From NCBI RefSeq assembly GCF_000308695.1, contig NZ_BAGG01000036.1, positions 1 to 64,000 on the forward strand: a stretch of DNA of 64,000 nucleotides, given 5' to 3'. How positions within the stretch are numbered: position 1 is the first letter of the stretch; every line of letters begins with the position of its first letter. The notes beneath the pieces were generated by a model. That model had not been told where the DNA came from. It saw only the letters and a list, made by a program, of their open reading frames with translations, and ran no database searches. A program made the translations under genes and the position numbers. This DNA is from Nocardia takedensis NBRC 100417. Lineage in GTDB: Bacteria > Actinomycetota > Actinomycetes > Mycobacteriales > Mycobacteriaceae. Shown here piece after piece: positions 36,164 through 45,477 of this stretch.

Positions 36164-37498
36164 ATGGTGGATCGTAAACCGCCGCGGCCTCGTCGGATCT
36201 CCGAAGGCTCCTCCGAGCACGAGGTGTATCTGCCGACCGGCGCGCTCTCCCCGAACCGGCAGACCCGTGACCCGCTTCCGGACACGCTGCTCAAGCGTGT
36301 GAAGCAGTTCTCGGGCCGACTGTCCACCGAGGCGGTCGGGTCGATGCAGGATCGGTTGCCGTTCTTCGCCGATCTGGACGCCGCCCAGCGGGCCGGCGTC
36401 CAGATGCTGGTGCAGACCGCGGTGGTGAACTTCCTGGAGTGGCTCCAGGACCCCGACAGCGATATCCGCTTCAGCCTGGACGCGTTCCAGGTCATCCCGC
36501 AGGACCTGGCGCGGCGGCTCACGCTGCGCCAGACCGTGGACATGGTCCGCGTGGCCATGGAGTTCTTCGAGCAGTGGCTGCCCGCGCTGGCGCGCAACGA
36601 CCGGCAGTTGGTGGCGCTCACCGAGGCGGTGCTGCGATACGGGCGCGAGCTCGGGTTCGCGGCCGCCTCGGTGTACGCCAGCGCCGCGGAATCGCGCGGC
36701 GCGTGGGACACCAGGCTCGAGGCCCTGGTGGTCGACGCCGTGGTGCGCGGTGACACCGGCCCGGACATGCTCTCCCGGGCGGCGACCCTGAACTGGGACG
36801 CCACCGCCCCCGCCACCGTCCTGGTGGGCACCCCGCCCGGCGATCAGGGCGTGTCGATGGTGGGCGCGGTGCACACGATCGCCGCCCGGCACGGCCGCGC
36901 CGCCCTCGCGGTGGTGCAGGGGGCGCGACTGGTGATGGTGGTCAGCGGCAACCTCGGCGAGAGCGCCTTCGTCGCGCCGTTCCTGGCCGATCTGCTCAAC
37001 GAGGTCTTCTCCGACGGGCCGGTGGTGATCGGGCCCACCACCCGCACATTGGGCGCCGCGCACGCCAGCGCGGTGGAGGCGCTGGCGGGGATGGAGGCCG
37101 TGGTGGGGTGGCGAGGTGCGCCGCGCCCGGTCCATGCGGCAGAATTGCTGCCCGAACGCGCGCTGCTCGGCGATCGAGCTGCGATCGACGCGCTGAACGA
37201 GTACCTTGTTCTCCCGTTGACGGCGGCCGGTTCGGCCCTCGCGGACACCCTCGACGCCTATCTGGATTGCGGCGGGGCGGTGGAGACCTGTGCGCGTCAG
37301 CTGTACGTCCATCCAAATACGGTGCGGTACCGCTTGAAGCGGATCGGCGAGATCACGGGCCGTGATCCGATGAATCCGCGGGACGCCTACGTGCTCCGTA
37401 TCGCGTCGACAGTGGGTCGTCTGACACGAACTCGTAACGAATCGTCAACATCCGCCTCAGAACTCCCACATGTCCCCGTGGGTTCGGAGGGGATGTAA
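36164..37498 (+). CDS. PucR-type regulator upstream of the FAS-II genes
   Basis: A 444-residue regulator. The C-terminal helix-turn-helix ETCARQLYVHPNTVRYRLKRI is the PucR/CdaR type, preceded by a GGDEF-like regulatory region. The gene corresponds in position to Rv2242 and to the fatty acid regulator FasR of Streptomyces, directly before fabD. It is therefore a likely transcriptional activator of the fabD-acpM-kasA operon. Start ATG 36164, twelve bases after aceE; a GTG follows it immediately. Candidate operators lie in the 128-base gap before fabD. Confidence 0.85.
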   Translation: MVDRKPPRPRRISEGSSEHEVYLPTGALSPNRQTRDPLPDTLLKRVKQFSGRLSTEAVGSMQDRLPFFADLDAAQRAGVQMLVQTAVVNFLEWLQDPDSDIRFSLDAFQVIPQDLARRLTLRQTVDMVRVAMEFFEQWLPALARNDRQLVALTEAVLRYGRELGFAAASVYASAAESRGAWDTRLEALVVDAVVRGDTGPDMLSRAATLNWDATAPATVLVGTPPGDQGVSMVGAVHTIAARHGRAALAVVQGARLVMVVSGNLGESAFVAPFLADLLNEVFSDGPVVIGPTTRTLGAAHASAVEALAGMEAVVGWRGAPRPVHAAELLPERALLGDRAAIDALNEYLVLPLTAAGSALADTLDAYLDCGGAVETCARQLYVHPNTVRYRLKRIGEITGRDPMNPRDAYVLRIASTVGRLTRTRNESSTSASELPHVPVGSEGM

Positions 37499-37528
37499 CG
37501 CCGACGGGGAATCGGTCGATCGGGACAA

Positions 37529-37557
37529 CCCACATGGGCTTTTGTGGGACCCCCACA
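37529..37557. promoter_or_regulatory. inverted-repeat operator upstream of fabD
   Basis: Three CCCACA/TGTGGG half-sites lie within 29 bases: CCCACA at 37529, TGTGGG at 37543 and CCCACA at 37552. The last two form the 15-bp palindrome TGTGGG-ACC-CCCACA. A related CCCACA...GTGGG pair occurs at 37466-37481 in the end of the regulator gene. Position between a PucR regulator and fabD makes this the best candidate binding site for that regulator. Confidence 0.6.
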
Positions 37558-37626
37558 AAACCCGTCTCCAAGCTTCATCGGCGTCGACATCTCGCCCGGC
37601 GGCCCTCACAGTGTTTTCTTAAGGGC

Positions 37627-38541
37627 GTGATCGCGTTGTTCGCCCCAGGACAGGGGTCCCAGACACCCGGCATGCTCGCGCCTTGGCTCGACCTTCCCGG
37701 CGCGAAAGAACGCCTCGCCCTCTGGTCGAAGGCCGCGGGCCTCGACCTCGTTCGTCTCGGCACCACGGCGACGGCCGAAGAGATCGTCGACACGGCCGTC
37801 ACCCAGCCGCTGGTGGTCGCCGCCGCGCTGCTGGCGTACGCGGAAACCGAGCCGAATTCACTTCCGGCGGCTACCATCGTCGCCGGGCACTCGGTCGGTG
37901 AGTTCGCCGCCGCTGCCGTCGCCGGAGTTCTCTCCGCCGACGACGCGGTGCGATTGGCCGCTCTCCGCGGCGCGGAGATGGCCAAGGCGTGCGCGCTGGA
38001 GCCGACCGGAATGTCCGCCGTACTCGGCGGTGATGAGGCCGCCGTACTCGAACGGCTCGCGGAACTCGATCTGGTTCCCGCCAACCGCAACGCGGTGGGG
38101 CAGATCGTGGCCGCGGGCAAGCTCGAGGCCCTGGCGGAACTGGCGGCCGCGCCGCCGGAGAAAGCGCGTGTGCGCGCGCTTCCCGTCGCGGGCGCTTTCC
38201 ACACCGCGTTCATGGCCCCGGCCCAGGACGCGGTGGCCGAAGCCATCGGCGCGATCACCCCGAACGAGCCCGACCGGACCCTGCTGTCGAACTTCGACGG
38301 TCAGCCGGTCACCTCGGGTCGGGACGCGATCGACAAGCTCGCGGCGCAGGTCACCCGGCCCGTCCGATGGGATCTGTGCACCGAGACCGTCCGCGCCGCG
38401 GCGGTGTCGGCGGTGGCGGAGTTGCCACCGGCGGGAACCCTGGTCGGCATCGCCAAGCGGGAACTGAAGGGCACGCCGACGCTGGCCCTGAAAACCCCCG
38501 AAGACCTCCCCGCGTTGGCCGGACTGCTCACTTCCGGCTAG
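37627..38541 (+). CDS. fabD: malonyl-CoA:ACP transacylase
   Basis: A 304-residue FabD, which loads malonyl groups from CoA onto AcpM for FAS-II elongation. The start is GTG 37627 (MIALFAPGQGSQTPGM). The nucleophile is S89 in GHSVGEF, and the catalytic His is in PVAGAFHTAFM. The conserved Arg and Gln of the active site (LRGAEMAKAC; GQGSQ) are visible. First gene of fabD-acpM-kasA. Confidence 0.95.
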   Translation: MIALFAPGQGSQTPGMLAPWLDLPGAKERLALWSKAAGLDLVRLGTTATAEEIVDTAVTQPLVVAAALLAYAETEPNSLPAATIVAGHSVGEFAAAAVAGVLSADDAVRLAALRGAEMAKACALEPTGMSAVLGGDEAAVLERLAELDLVPANRNAVGQIVAAGKLEALAELAAAPPEKARVRALPVAGAFHTAFMAPAQDAVAEAIGAITPNEPDRTLLSNFDGQPVTSGRDAIDKLAAQVTRPVRWDLCTETVRAAAVSAVAELPPAGTLVGIAKRELKGTPTLALKTPEDLPALAGLLTSG

Positions 38542-38660
38542 CTTTCCTCCGCGACGGTGCGGCGGAATCCGCACGGTCGCGGCGGGGTCGTGGTAACCAT
38601 CCACGGCCCCGATCCGAAAACAACAAAAGCCCTACACAGTAACAAGAAGGGAGCCACAAC

Positions 38661-38960
38661 GTGGCCGCTCTGACCCAGGAACAAATCGTCGAGGAGCTCG
38701 GCAAGATCATCGAAGAGGTGACGGGCATCGAGCCGTCCGAGGTGACGATCGAGAAGTCCTTCGTCGATGACCTGGACATCGACTCGCTGTCCATGGTCGA
38801 GATCGCGGTGCAGACCGAGGACAAGTACGGCGTGAAGATCCCGGACGAGGATCTGGCGAGCCTGAAGACGGTCGGCGACGCTGTCTCCTACATCCAGAAG
38901 CTCGAGGCGGAGAACAGCGAAGCCGCCGCGGAGCTCAAGGCCAAGTTCGACGCCGAGTAG
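38661..38960 (+). CDS. acpM: meromycolate-type acyl carrier protein
   Basis: A 99-residue acyl carrier protein. The phosphopantetheine attachment Ser is S42 in D-S-L. Compared with ordinary 77-80-residue ACPs it has a C-terminal extension ([19 protein letters not shown]), the hallmark of AcpM in mycolic-acid producers. It carries growing chains for FAS-II. GTG start; the kasA gene follows after ten bases. Confidence 0.95.
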   Translation: MAALTQEQIVEELGKIIEEVTGIEPSEVTIEKSFVDDLDIDSLSMVEIAVQTEDKYGVKIPDEDLASLKTVGDAVSYIQKLEAENSEAAAELKAKFDAE

Positions 38961-38970
38961 GGCCGAAACA

Positions 38971-40221
38971 GTGACCACTCCTTCCACCAAGAACGGGAAT
39001 TTCCCCAACGTCGTCGTAACAAGCCTGGCGGCGACCACGTCGATCGCGGGTGACGTCGATGCGACGTGGAAGGGACTCCTCAACGGCGAGAGCGGTATCG
39101 ACGTTCTCGAGGATTCCTTCGTCGAGGAATACGACCTTCCGGTCCGCATCGGCGGTCACCTGAAGGTTCGGCCGGACACCCTGCTCAGCCGGGTCGAATG
39201 TCGGCGTATGGCCTATGTCGAGCAGCTCGCGACCATCCTCGGTCGCGAGGTCTGGCGCAACGCGGGCAGCCCCGAGGTCGATCCGGACCGACTGGGTGTG
39301 GCCATCGGCACCGGGCTCGGCGGCGGCGACGCCCTGATCGACTCGGTCGACAAGCTGAAGAACGGCGGCTATCGCAAGATCTCGCCGCTGGCTGTTCAGA
39401 TGGTCATGCCGAACGGTCCTTCGGCCGTCGTCGGTCTCGAACTGAAGGCCAGGGCGGGAGTGGTCACTCCGGTCTCGGCATGCTCATCCGGCTCCGAGGC
39501 TATCGCCAACGCGTGGCGGATGATCGTGATGGGTGACGCCGACATCGTCGTCACCGGCGGTGTCGAGGGCTTCATCGACTCCGTGCCGATCGCGGCGTTC
39601 TCGATGATGCGTGCGATGAGCACCCGCAACGAGGATCCGCGCGGCGCTTCGCGTCCGTTCGACTCCGATCGGGACGGATTCGTCTTCGGCGAGGCAGGCG
39701 CGCTCATGGTCATCGAGACCGAGGAGCACGCCAAGGCGCGCGGTGCGCACATCCACGCACGCCTGCTGGGTGCGGGCATCACCTCCGACGGCTACCACCT
39801 GGTCGCTCCCGACCCCGAGGGCACCGGCGCGGCACGCGCCATGACCCGGGCGATGCAGACCGCGGGACTGTCGGCCAAGGACATCACCCACATCAACGCG
39901 CACGCGACCGCCACCCCCATCGGCGATATCGCCGAGGCGCGGGCGATCACCAAGGCCGTGGGCAACCACGCCTCGGTCTACGCGCCGAAGTCGGCGCTGG
40001 GCCACTCGATCGGCGCGGTCGGCGCGCTCGAGTCGGTGCTCACCGTGCTCAGCATCCGGGACGGCATCGTCCCGCCGACGCTGAACCTGGAGAACCAGGA
40101 TCCCGACATCGATCTCGACGTGGTGCACGGCGAAGCCCGTCGCCAGGAGATCGAGTACGCGATCAACAACTCCTTCGGTTTCGGTGGGCACAACGTGGCG
40201 CTCGCCTTCGGTCGCGCGTAG
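38971..40221 (+). CDS. kasA: beta-ketoacyl-ACP synthase
   Basis: A 416-residue condensing enzyme matching mycobacterial KasA in length. The nucleophile is C171 in [10 protein letters not shown]; the two histidines are in [12 protein letters not shown] and [10 protein letters not shown]; and the final [18 protein letters not shown] is typical. It condenses malonyl-AcpM with the growing acyl chain in FAS-II. Start is GTG 38971. Only one KAS gene is present here; in M. tuberculosis kasB would follow. A strong terminator lies 26 bases after the stop. Confidence 0.95.
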   Translation: MTTPSTKNGNFPNVVVTSLAATTSIAGDVDATWKGLLNGESGIDVLEDSFVEEYDLPVRIGGHLKVRPDTLLSRVECRRMAYVEQLATILGREVWRNAGSPEVDPDRLGVAIGTGLGGGDALIDSVDKLKNGGYRKISPLAVQMVMPNGPSAVVGLELKARAGVVTPVSACSSGSEAIANAWRMIVMGDADIVVTGGVEGFIDSVPIAAFSMMRAMSTRNEDPRGASRPFDSDRDGFVFGEAGALMVIETEEHAKARGAHIHARLLGAGITSDGYHLVAPDPEGTGAARAMTRAMQTAGLSAKDITHINAHATATPIGDIAEARAITKAVGNHASVYAPKSALGHSIGAVGALESVLTVLSIRDGIVPPTLNLENQDPDIDLDVVHGEARRQEIEYAINNSFGFGGHNVALAFGRA

Positions 40222-40246
40222 TCGCTCGACCGCCTGCACGACGAAC

Positions 40247-40286
40247 CCGGCGGGGGCCGGTCAACGGCCCCCGCCGGTGTTGTTTT
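40247..40286 (+). terminator. intrinsic terminator between kasA and accD6
   Basis: CCGGCGGGGGCC at 40247-40258 pairs perfectly with GGCCCCCGCCGG at 40266-40277, followed by TGTTGTTTT. This is a classic stem plus T-tract. It implies that accD6 has its own promoter in the remaining 45 bases or is reached only by read-through. Confidence 0.85.
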
Positions 40287-40332
40287 CCGGCCGCGGTTCG
40301 GCGGCCCACATTCTTTCTGAGGAGAATTCGCG

Positions 40333-41766
40333 ATGACAATCGTGGCTCCCGCGTTTTCGCAGGAAACGGAGCTGGATCCGCGGGATCCGCTGGGCAGGCT
40401 CCAGCGGTTCTTCGATCCCGGCACCGTGCTTCCGCTGCATCCGCGTGACAAGTCCGGTGTTCTGGCCGCAATCGGCGAGGTCGACGGTGTGCGCACCGTG
40501 GCCTACTGCTCCGATGCCACCGTGATGGGCGGGGCGATGGGCGTGGAGGGCTGCAAGCACATCGTCGACGCCATCGACACCGCCATCGAGTCGCGCGTGC
40601 CCGTGGTCGGGATCTGGCATTCCGGCGGGGCGCGGCTGGCCGAGGGCGTGGAGGCCCTCGACGCGGTGGGCCGGGTGTTCGAGGCCATGGTGCGCGCGTC
40701 GGGTCTGGTGCCGCAGTTGTCGGTGGTGCTCGGCTTCGCGGCGGGCGGCGCGGCCTACGGTCCCGCGCTGACCGATATCGTGATCATGGCCCCCGAGGGC
40801 CGGGTCTTCGTGACCGGACCCGACGTGGTCCGCAGCGTCACCGGCGAGCAGGTCGACATGGCCACTCTCGGCGGCCCGGAGACCCACGGAAAGAAGTCCG
40901 GTGTGGCCCACGTCGTGGCCGACAGCGAATCCGATGCCATGCACCGCGCCCGCAGGCTGGTGTCGATGTTCGCCGAACAAGGCGAATTCGATCTGCTGGC
41001 CGCCGAGCACGGCGACGTCGATCTGAAGGCGATGCTGCCGGAGTCGGCCAAGCGCGCCTACGACGTGAAGCCGATCGTGCACGAGTTGCTCGACAACGTC
41101 GACGGTGAGTCGACCTTCGAGGAATTGCAGGGCGGTTACGCGCGCAGCATGGTGACCGGTCTGGGTCGCCTGGGCGGGCGCACGGTCGGTGTGTTGGCCA
41201 ACAATCCGCTGCGGCTGGGCGGCTGCCTGAATTCGCAGAGCGCGGAGAAGGCGGCGCGTTTCGTGCGGTTGTGCGACGCGTTCGGTATCCCGCTCATCGT
41301 GGTCACCGACGTGCCCGGTTACCTGCCCGGCGTGGGTCAGGAGTGGGACGGCGTGGTGCGGCGTGGCGCGAAACTGCTGCACGCTTTCGCCGAGGCCAGG
41401 GTGCCGCGGGTGACCCTGGTGACCAGGAAGATCTACGGCGGCGCCTACATCGCGATGAACGCCAGGTCGCTGGGCGCGACCGCGGTGTTCGCGTGGCCCG
41501 GTTCCGAGGTCGCGGTGATGGGTGCGAAGGCGGCCGTCGGCATCCTGCACAAGAAGGCGCTCGCGGCGGCGCCGGAACACGAGCGCGAGGCGTTGCACGA
41601 GCGGTTGACCGTCGAGCACGAGAAGATCGCGGGCGGCGTGGAGCGCGCGGTGGCGATCGGTGTGGTCGATCAGGTGATCGACCCGGCCAAGACCCGCAGC
41701 ACGATCGCGGCCGCGCTGGCGGCGGCCCCGTCGCGGCCCAGCCACCACAAGAACATCCCGCTGTGA
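40333..41766 (+). CDS. accD6: acyl-CoA carboxylase beta subunit (carboxyltransferase)
   Basis: A 477-residue carboxyltransferase. The N-terminal half has the acyl-CoA site pattern GGAMGVEGCKHIVDAIDTAIE and VGIWHSGGARLAEG; the C-terminal half has PLIVVTDVPGYLPGVGQEWDGVVRRGAKLL and GGAYIAMNARSLGATAVFAWPGSEVAVMGAKAA, typical of AccD. It makes malonyl-CoA for FabD. ATG start with GAGGA upstream. Position after fabD-acpM-kasA equals accD6 of M. tuberculosis. Confidence 0.93.
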   Translation: MTIVAPAFSQETELDPRDPLGRLQRFFDPGTVLPLHPRDKSGVLAAIGEVDGVRTVAYCSDATVMGGAMGVEGCKHIVDAIDTAIESRVPVVGIWHSGGARLAEGVEALDAVGRVFEAMVRASGLVPQLSVVLGFAAGGAAYGPALTDIVIMAPEGRVFVTGPDVVRSVTGEQVDMATLGGPETHGKKSGVAHVVADSESDAMHRARRLVSMFAEQGEFDLLAAEHGDVDLKAMLPESAKRAYDVKPIVHELLDNVDGESTFEELQGGYARSMVTGLGRLGGRTVGVLANNPLRLGGCLNSQSAEKAARFVRLCDAFGIPLIVVTDVPGYLPGVGQEWDGVVRRGAKLLHAFAEARVPRVTLVTRKIYGGAYIAMNARSLGATAVFAWPGSEVAVMGAKAAVGILHKKALAAAPEHEREALHERLTVEHEKIAGGVERAVAIGVVDQVIDPAKTRSTIAAALAAAPSRPSHHKNIPL

Positions 41767-41782
41767 ACTGAGTTCCGCGGTG

Positions 41783-41815
41783 CCGGGCCCCGGGCGGAAT
41801 TCGCCCGGGGCCCGG
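41783..41815 (+). terminator. GC hairpin after accD6
   Basis: CCGGGCCCCGGGCG at 41783-41796 pairs perfectly over 14 bases with CGCCCGGGGCCCGG at 41802-41815, loop GAATT. It lies 16 bases after the accD6 stop. No T-run follows, but such stable hairpins end transcription in actinobacteria. Confidence 0.75.
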
Positions 41816-41840
41816 TCGCGTGGCTGGGTAGCATCGGGGG

Positions 41841-42305
41841 ATGCGTTACGAGGATCTAGCCGACGAGCCGTGTTCGATCACGCGTCCGTTGGTGATCCTG
41901 GGGGACCGCTGGACGTTGGTGATCCTGAAGTACTGCTTCGCGGGGGTGCGGCGGTTCAACGCCTTCCAGCACGTGCTGGGGATCTCGCGCGGCCGATTGC
42001 AGGACCGGCTGGATCGGTTGATCGAGCACGGCATCCTGGTGAAGCAGAAGGCCGCGGTCGGCGCGCACGAGGAGTATCGGCTGACCCGCAAGGGCCACGA
42101 CCTGTATCCGATCCTGATGGCGATCCGGGAGTGGGGCGACGCCTACATGGCTCCCGAGGGGCCGCCCGTGGAGTACCGGCATCGGGACTGCGCGGGTTCG
42201 GCGCGTGCGCGCCTGGACTGTGACTGCTGCGGCGCGGAATTGACCGCGCGCGAGGTGGAGCCCCGACCGGGGCCGGGGTTACTCGCGCGCGAGTCGGTCT
42301 CCTAG
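41841..42305 (+). CDS. HxlR-family transcriptional regulator
   Basis: A 154-residue winged-helix regulator. The N-terminus CSITRPLVILGDRWTLVILK with an early Cys (residue 11) is the HxlR signature, and RRFNAFQHVLGISRGRLQDRLDRL is the recognition part. The C-terminal extension has Cys at DCDCCGAE and at HRDCAG, which could bind metal or sense oxidation; this is not usual for basic HxlR proteins. It is convergent with a nitroreductase gene eleven bases away, a common functional neighbour. Confidence 0.85.
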   Translation: MRYEDLADEPCSITRPLVILGDRWTLVILKYCFAGVRRFNAFQHVLGISRGRLQDRLDRLIEHGILVKQKAAVGAHEEYRLTRKGHDLYPILMAIREWGDAYMAPEGPPVEYRHRDCAGSARARLDCDCCGAELTAREVEPRPGPGLLARESVS

Positions 42306-42315
42306 CCCGCCCGAT

Positions 42316-42999
42316 TCAGTCGACGTGCCAGGTGGCGACCTGGTCGAGTTCGGCACGCGCGGTGCGGAATCCGTTGACCGGGTGGTCGGTGTCGGGGTAG
42401 CCGAAGGAGATGGCGGCCACGACCTTGCGCTGTTCGGGCAGGCCGAACCAGTCGCGCAGGAACGGGGCGTAGGAGGCCAGTGCGGCCTGCGGCGCCGCGC
42501 CGAGTCCCAGGCTCTGCGCGGCCAGCAGGAAGGTACCGATGTAGAGGCCGCAGTCGACCGCGCCGTAGACGCCGAGGTCGGCTTCGCTGGTGACGATCGC
42601 GACGTGCGGTGCGTCGAACAACTCGAAATTGCGCAGCGCCTGACGCATGGTGCCCGCGTTGTCGCCTTTGACGATGCCGACGGAATCGTAGAGTTGCAGC
42701 CCGCATTCGCGGCGGCGGTCGCGGAAGACGCCGTCGTAGCGGGCCGGGAAGGGGTAGTCCGGGGCGGGGGTGGCGGTGGGAACGTGGTCGAGCAGCGCTT
42801 TGCGGAACCGGTCGGTGCCCGCGCCTTCGGTGATCGCGACCTGCCAGGGCTGGGTGTTGCACCAGGAGGGGGTGCGCTGGGCCAGGCGCAACAGGGTCTC
42901 GATGGTCGCGCGCGGCACCTGGTCGGGGGTGAACTGTCGGCAGGTCCAGCGCTGGTCGAGCAGGTCGTCCAGGGTTTGCGCGGTCTCGGTGCTGCTCAT
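42316..42999 (-). CDS. nitroreductase family flavoprotein
   Basis: A 227-residue NfsA/FRase-like nitroreductase. WTCRQFTPDQVPRATIETLLRLAQRTPSWCNTQPW is the FMN-binding start, and QSLGLGAAPQAALASY and VVAAISFGYPD close the fold. It probably reduces nitro compounds or quinones with NAD(P)H and FMN in the cytoplasm. ATG 42999. It is divergent from the DNA methylase with a 180-base gap. Confidence 0.9.
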   Translation of the reverse strand: MSSTETAQTLDDLLDQRWTCRQFTPDQVPRATIETLLRLAQRTPSWCNTQPWQVAITEGAGTDRFRKALLDHVPTATPAPDYPFPARYDGVFRDRRRECGLQLYDSVGIVKGDNAGTMRQALRNFELFDAPHVAIVTSEADLGVYGAVDCGLYIGTFLLAAQSLGLGAAPQAALASYAPFLRDWFGLPEQRKVVAAISFGYPDTDHPVNGFRTARAELDQVATWHVD

Positions 43000-43179
43000 C
43001 GTTCGCCCTTCGAGTTCGGTTCTATTTCGAGACCGAATACTAGCCGCGGCGGTGCCGTCGCGGAACCACCGACGCGAGAACGGCGGTCCCGCGCGAGCGT
43101 CGTCCGACCCCGGAATCGCGGGCGCGCGGCGAAACGCAAAAGCCCGTGGGCGGGTCGGCGGGCCGGCAGAATCCGAGCC

Positions 43180-45042
43180 ATGGGGTCCCCGACCCAGGTG
43201 CTGCGCGCGGCCCGCAAGCGACACGGCAGGCACTACACGCCGCCGGTGCTCGCCCGTTTCCTCGCGCGACGCCTGTTGGCGCAACTGCCGCGACCGGACT
43301 TATCCGGCACCCTGCGTGTCCTGGATCCCGCCTGCGGCGACGGTGAGTTGCTGTTGTCCCTGCATCGCGAGGTGAGCGCCCGCTTCCCGGGAGTGCGGGT
43401 GGAACCGACCGGATTCGACCTCGACGAGACCGCCCTCGCGGTGGCGCGTGGCCGGGCCGAACAGGCGGGGATCGAGGTGGACTGGCACGCGGGGGATTTC
43501 CTGGCCGAAGCGCGATCGTTGCCCGACAACGGTTTCGACGCCATCATCACCAACCCGCCCTACGTCCGCACCCAACAGTTGGGCGGGGCCACGGCCCGAC
43601 TGCTCGCCGAACAGTTCGGTCTGCGTGGCCGGATCGATCTGACGCACCCTTTCGTAGCCGTCGCGCCGCGGTTGCTGCGCCCCGGCGGCACACTCGGCCT
43701 GCTGTGCGCCAACCGCTTTCTCACCACCCGCGCCGGCGCGAACATCCGCGCCATCCTGCACGACGAACTCGCCCCCGTCGAACTCTACGATCTCGGCGAC
43801 ACCCGCCTGTTCGAGGCGGCGGTGCTGCCCGCGATCACCATCGCCACGCGCACCGACGCCCGACCGGAGTGCCGATTCGTCTCCGCCTACGAGATCCCCG
43901 GCGCGGCGGCGGAGGTTCCCGGCGGTGACCTGTTCGAGGCCCTCACCGGCGCGACGGAGAGGCGGGTCGCGCACAACGGGCGGATCTTCGCCGTCGAGGT
44001 CGGCAGGCTCTGGAGCGCGGGCGCGAGCGTGCCGCGCCGGTCCGAGGACACCTGGCGGATGTCCAATCCGACGGTCGACACATGGTTGGCCGGGGTGGCG
44101 GCGGGCACTTGGCGGACCTTCGGCGACGTCGCGCGCATCCGCGTGGGGATCAAGACGACCGCCGACCGGGTCTTCATCTCCGACCGCTGGGACCAGATGC
44201 GCCCGAGCCCGGAACCCGAACTGCTGCTGGACCTGATCACCCATCACGATCTCGCGCCGTGGCGGATCACCCGCGCCCGCGACACCAGGGTGCTCTATCC
44301 CTACGACACCGGCGCGATCCGGCGCAAACCCGTCGACCTGGCCGAATTCCCCGGCGCGGCAGCCTATCTGGACGAGCACCGGCCGACGCTGGAAGGGCGA
44401 CGCTACGTCCTGGACAGCGGTCGGGACTGGTTCGAGATCTGGGTGCCGCAGCGCCCGCACCTGTGGCGGGCGCCCAAACTGGTGTTCCCGGACATCAGCG
44501 AACGTCCGCGTTTCGCGCTGGACCGGTCCGGGGCGGTGGTCAACGGCGACTGCTATTGGATCTCGCTAGCCGACCTGGACGGCGACCGCTTGGCCCACCT
44601 GCTGATGGGGGTGGCGAATTCGGCGCTGGGACTGCGCTATTACGACGCGGTCTGCGGCAACCGCCTCTACGCGGGGCGACGGCGGTGGATCACCCAGTAC
44701 GTGTCGCGACTACCGCTGCCCGATCCGAGCACGCCCGCCGCGGCCCGGATCGTCGCCCTGGTGGCCGAAGTGATGGAAGGGCGCGCGCCGGACGCGGCGA
44801 CCGCCGCCGAACTCGACGACCTGGTGGCCGCCGCGTTCGGGGTGCAACCCGTGTCAGCGCACCCCGTCGCGGACCGCGACCATGGGCAGCAGGATGTTGC
44901 GGGCGAATTCGCGACCGGCGGCGACGTCGTCCAAGGGGATGAGCCCATCGGGGGTCAGCGCCAGCGACATCGCCAGACGGGCCATGACCTCGGCGACCAG
45001 ATCGGCGTCGAAGGTGTCGTCCTCGGCGCGCAGTTCGCGTAG
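43180..45042 (+). CDS. solitary N6-adenine DNA methyltransferase, TaqI-like
   Basis: A 620-residue enzyme with motifs in gamma-class order: motif X near GRHYTPPVLARFL (residues 16-28), motif I D49-PACGDG, and motif IV N124-P-P-Y127. The C-terminal half (KLVFPDISERPRFALD; NGDCYWISL; YAGRRRWITQYVSRLPLP) is the target-recognition domain typical of TaqI/Eco57I enzymes. No restriction gene lies beside it, so it is a solitary methylase or a fused type IIG enzyme lacking its nuclease part. The last 60 residues run antisense through the TetR gene and look non-native, so the true stop may have been lost. Confidence 0.8.
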   Translation: MGSPTQVLRAARKRHGRHYTPPVLARFLARRLLAQLPRPDLSGTLRVLDPACGDGELLLSLHREVSARFPGVRVEPTGFDLDETALAVARGRAEQAGIEVDWHAGDFLAEARSLPDNGFDAIITNPPYVRTQQLGGATARLLAEQFGLRGRIDLTHPFVAVAPRLLRPGGTLGLLCANRFLTTRAGANIRAILHDELAPVELYDLGDTRLFEAAVLPAITIATRTDARPECRFVSAYEIPGAAAEVPGGDLFEALTGATERRVAHNGRIFAVEVGRLWSAGASVPRRSEDTWRMSNPTVDTWLAGVAAGTWRTFGDVARIRVGIKTTADRVFISDRWDQMRPSPEPELLLDLITHHDLAPWRITRARDTRVLYPYDTGAIRRKPVDLAEFPGAAAYLDEHRPTLEGRRYVLDSGRDWFEIWVPQRPHLWRAPKLVFPDISERPRFALDRSGAVVNGDCYWISLADLDGDRLAHLLMGVANSALGLRYYDAVCGNRLYAGRRRWITQYVSRLPLPDPSTPAAARIVALVAEVMEGRAPDAATAAELDDLVAAAFGVQPVSAHPVADRDHGQQDVAGEFATGGDVVQGDEPIGGQRQRHRQTGHDLGDQIGVEGVVLGAQFA

Positions 45043-45477
45043 TTTCTCGGCGAGGTAGGTGCGGCCGACGGCCAGGATCGGCCCCGCCTCGGTGGTCAGG
45101 CGCGGCAGGATCAGGTCGGGTTCGGTGCGCAGCAGTCTGCGCAGCAGTTCGTTGCTCGCCATCGAGGCGATGAAGGCGACGAAGATCTCGACCAGTTGAT
45201 CCTCGGTGCTCTCGTGGGTCTGCACCCGCTTGTCGATCTCGGCGACGAAGCGCTGGGCCTCCCGCAGGCTGACCGCCTCGACCAGATCGTTCTTGGACTC
45301 GAAGCGTCGGTACAGGGTGGCGGGGCTGATGCCGGCGCGGCGCGCGATCTCGCCCATGCTGGTGCGCTTGATGCCGAAGTCCAGGAACGCCGACAGGGCG
45401 CTCTCGAGGAGTTTCTTCTCACCGTCGCTGACGGGATTGTCCAGGATCCGCTGGAGCATGGACGGGACGGTGGGCAT
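44854..45477 (-). CDS. TetR-family transcriptional regulator
   Basis: A 207-residue regulator. The helix-turn-helix is ALSAFLDFGIKRTSMGEIARRAGISPATLYRRFESKNDLVEA in outline, and the C-terminal 150 residues form a ligand-binding bundle. I chose ATG 45477; an upstream start would add unstructured residues. It overlaps the end of the convergent methylase frame by 189 bases, which is unusual. The ligand and targets are unknown; the 175 bases upstream hold no divergent gene. Confidence 0.85.
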   Translation of the reverse strand: MPTVPSMLQRILDNPVSDGEKKLLESALSAFLDFGIKRTSMGEIARRAGISPATLYRRFESKNDLVEAVSLREAQRFVAEIDKRVQTHESTEDQLVEIFVAFIASMASNELLRRLLRTEPDLILPRLTTEAGPILAVGRTYLAEKLRELRAEDDTFDADLVAEVMARLAMSLALTPDGLIPLDDVAAGREFARNILLPMVAVRDGVR

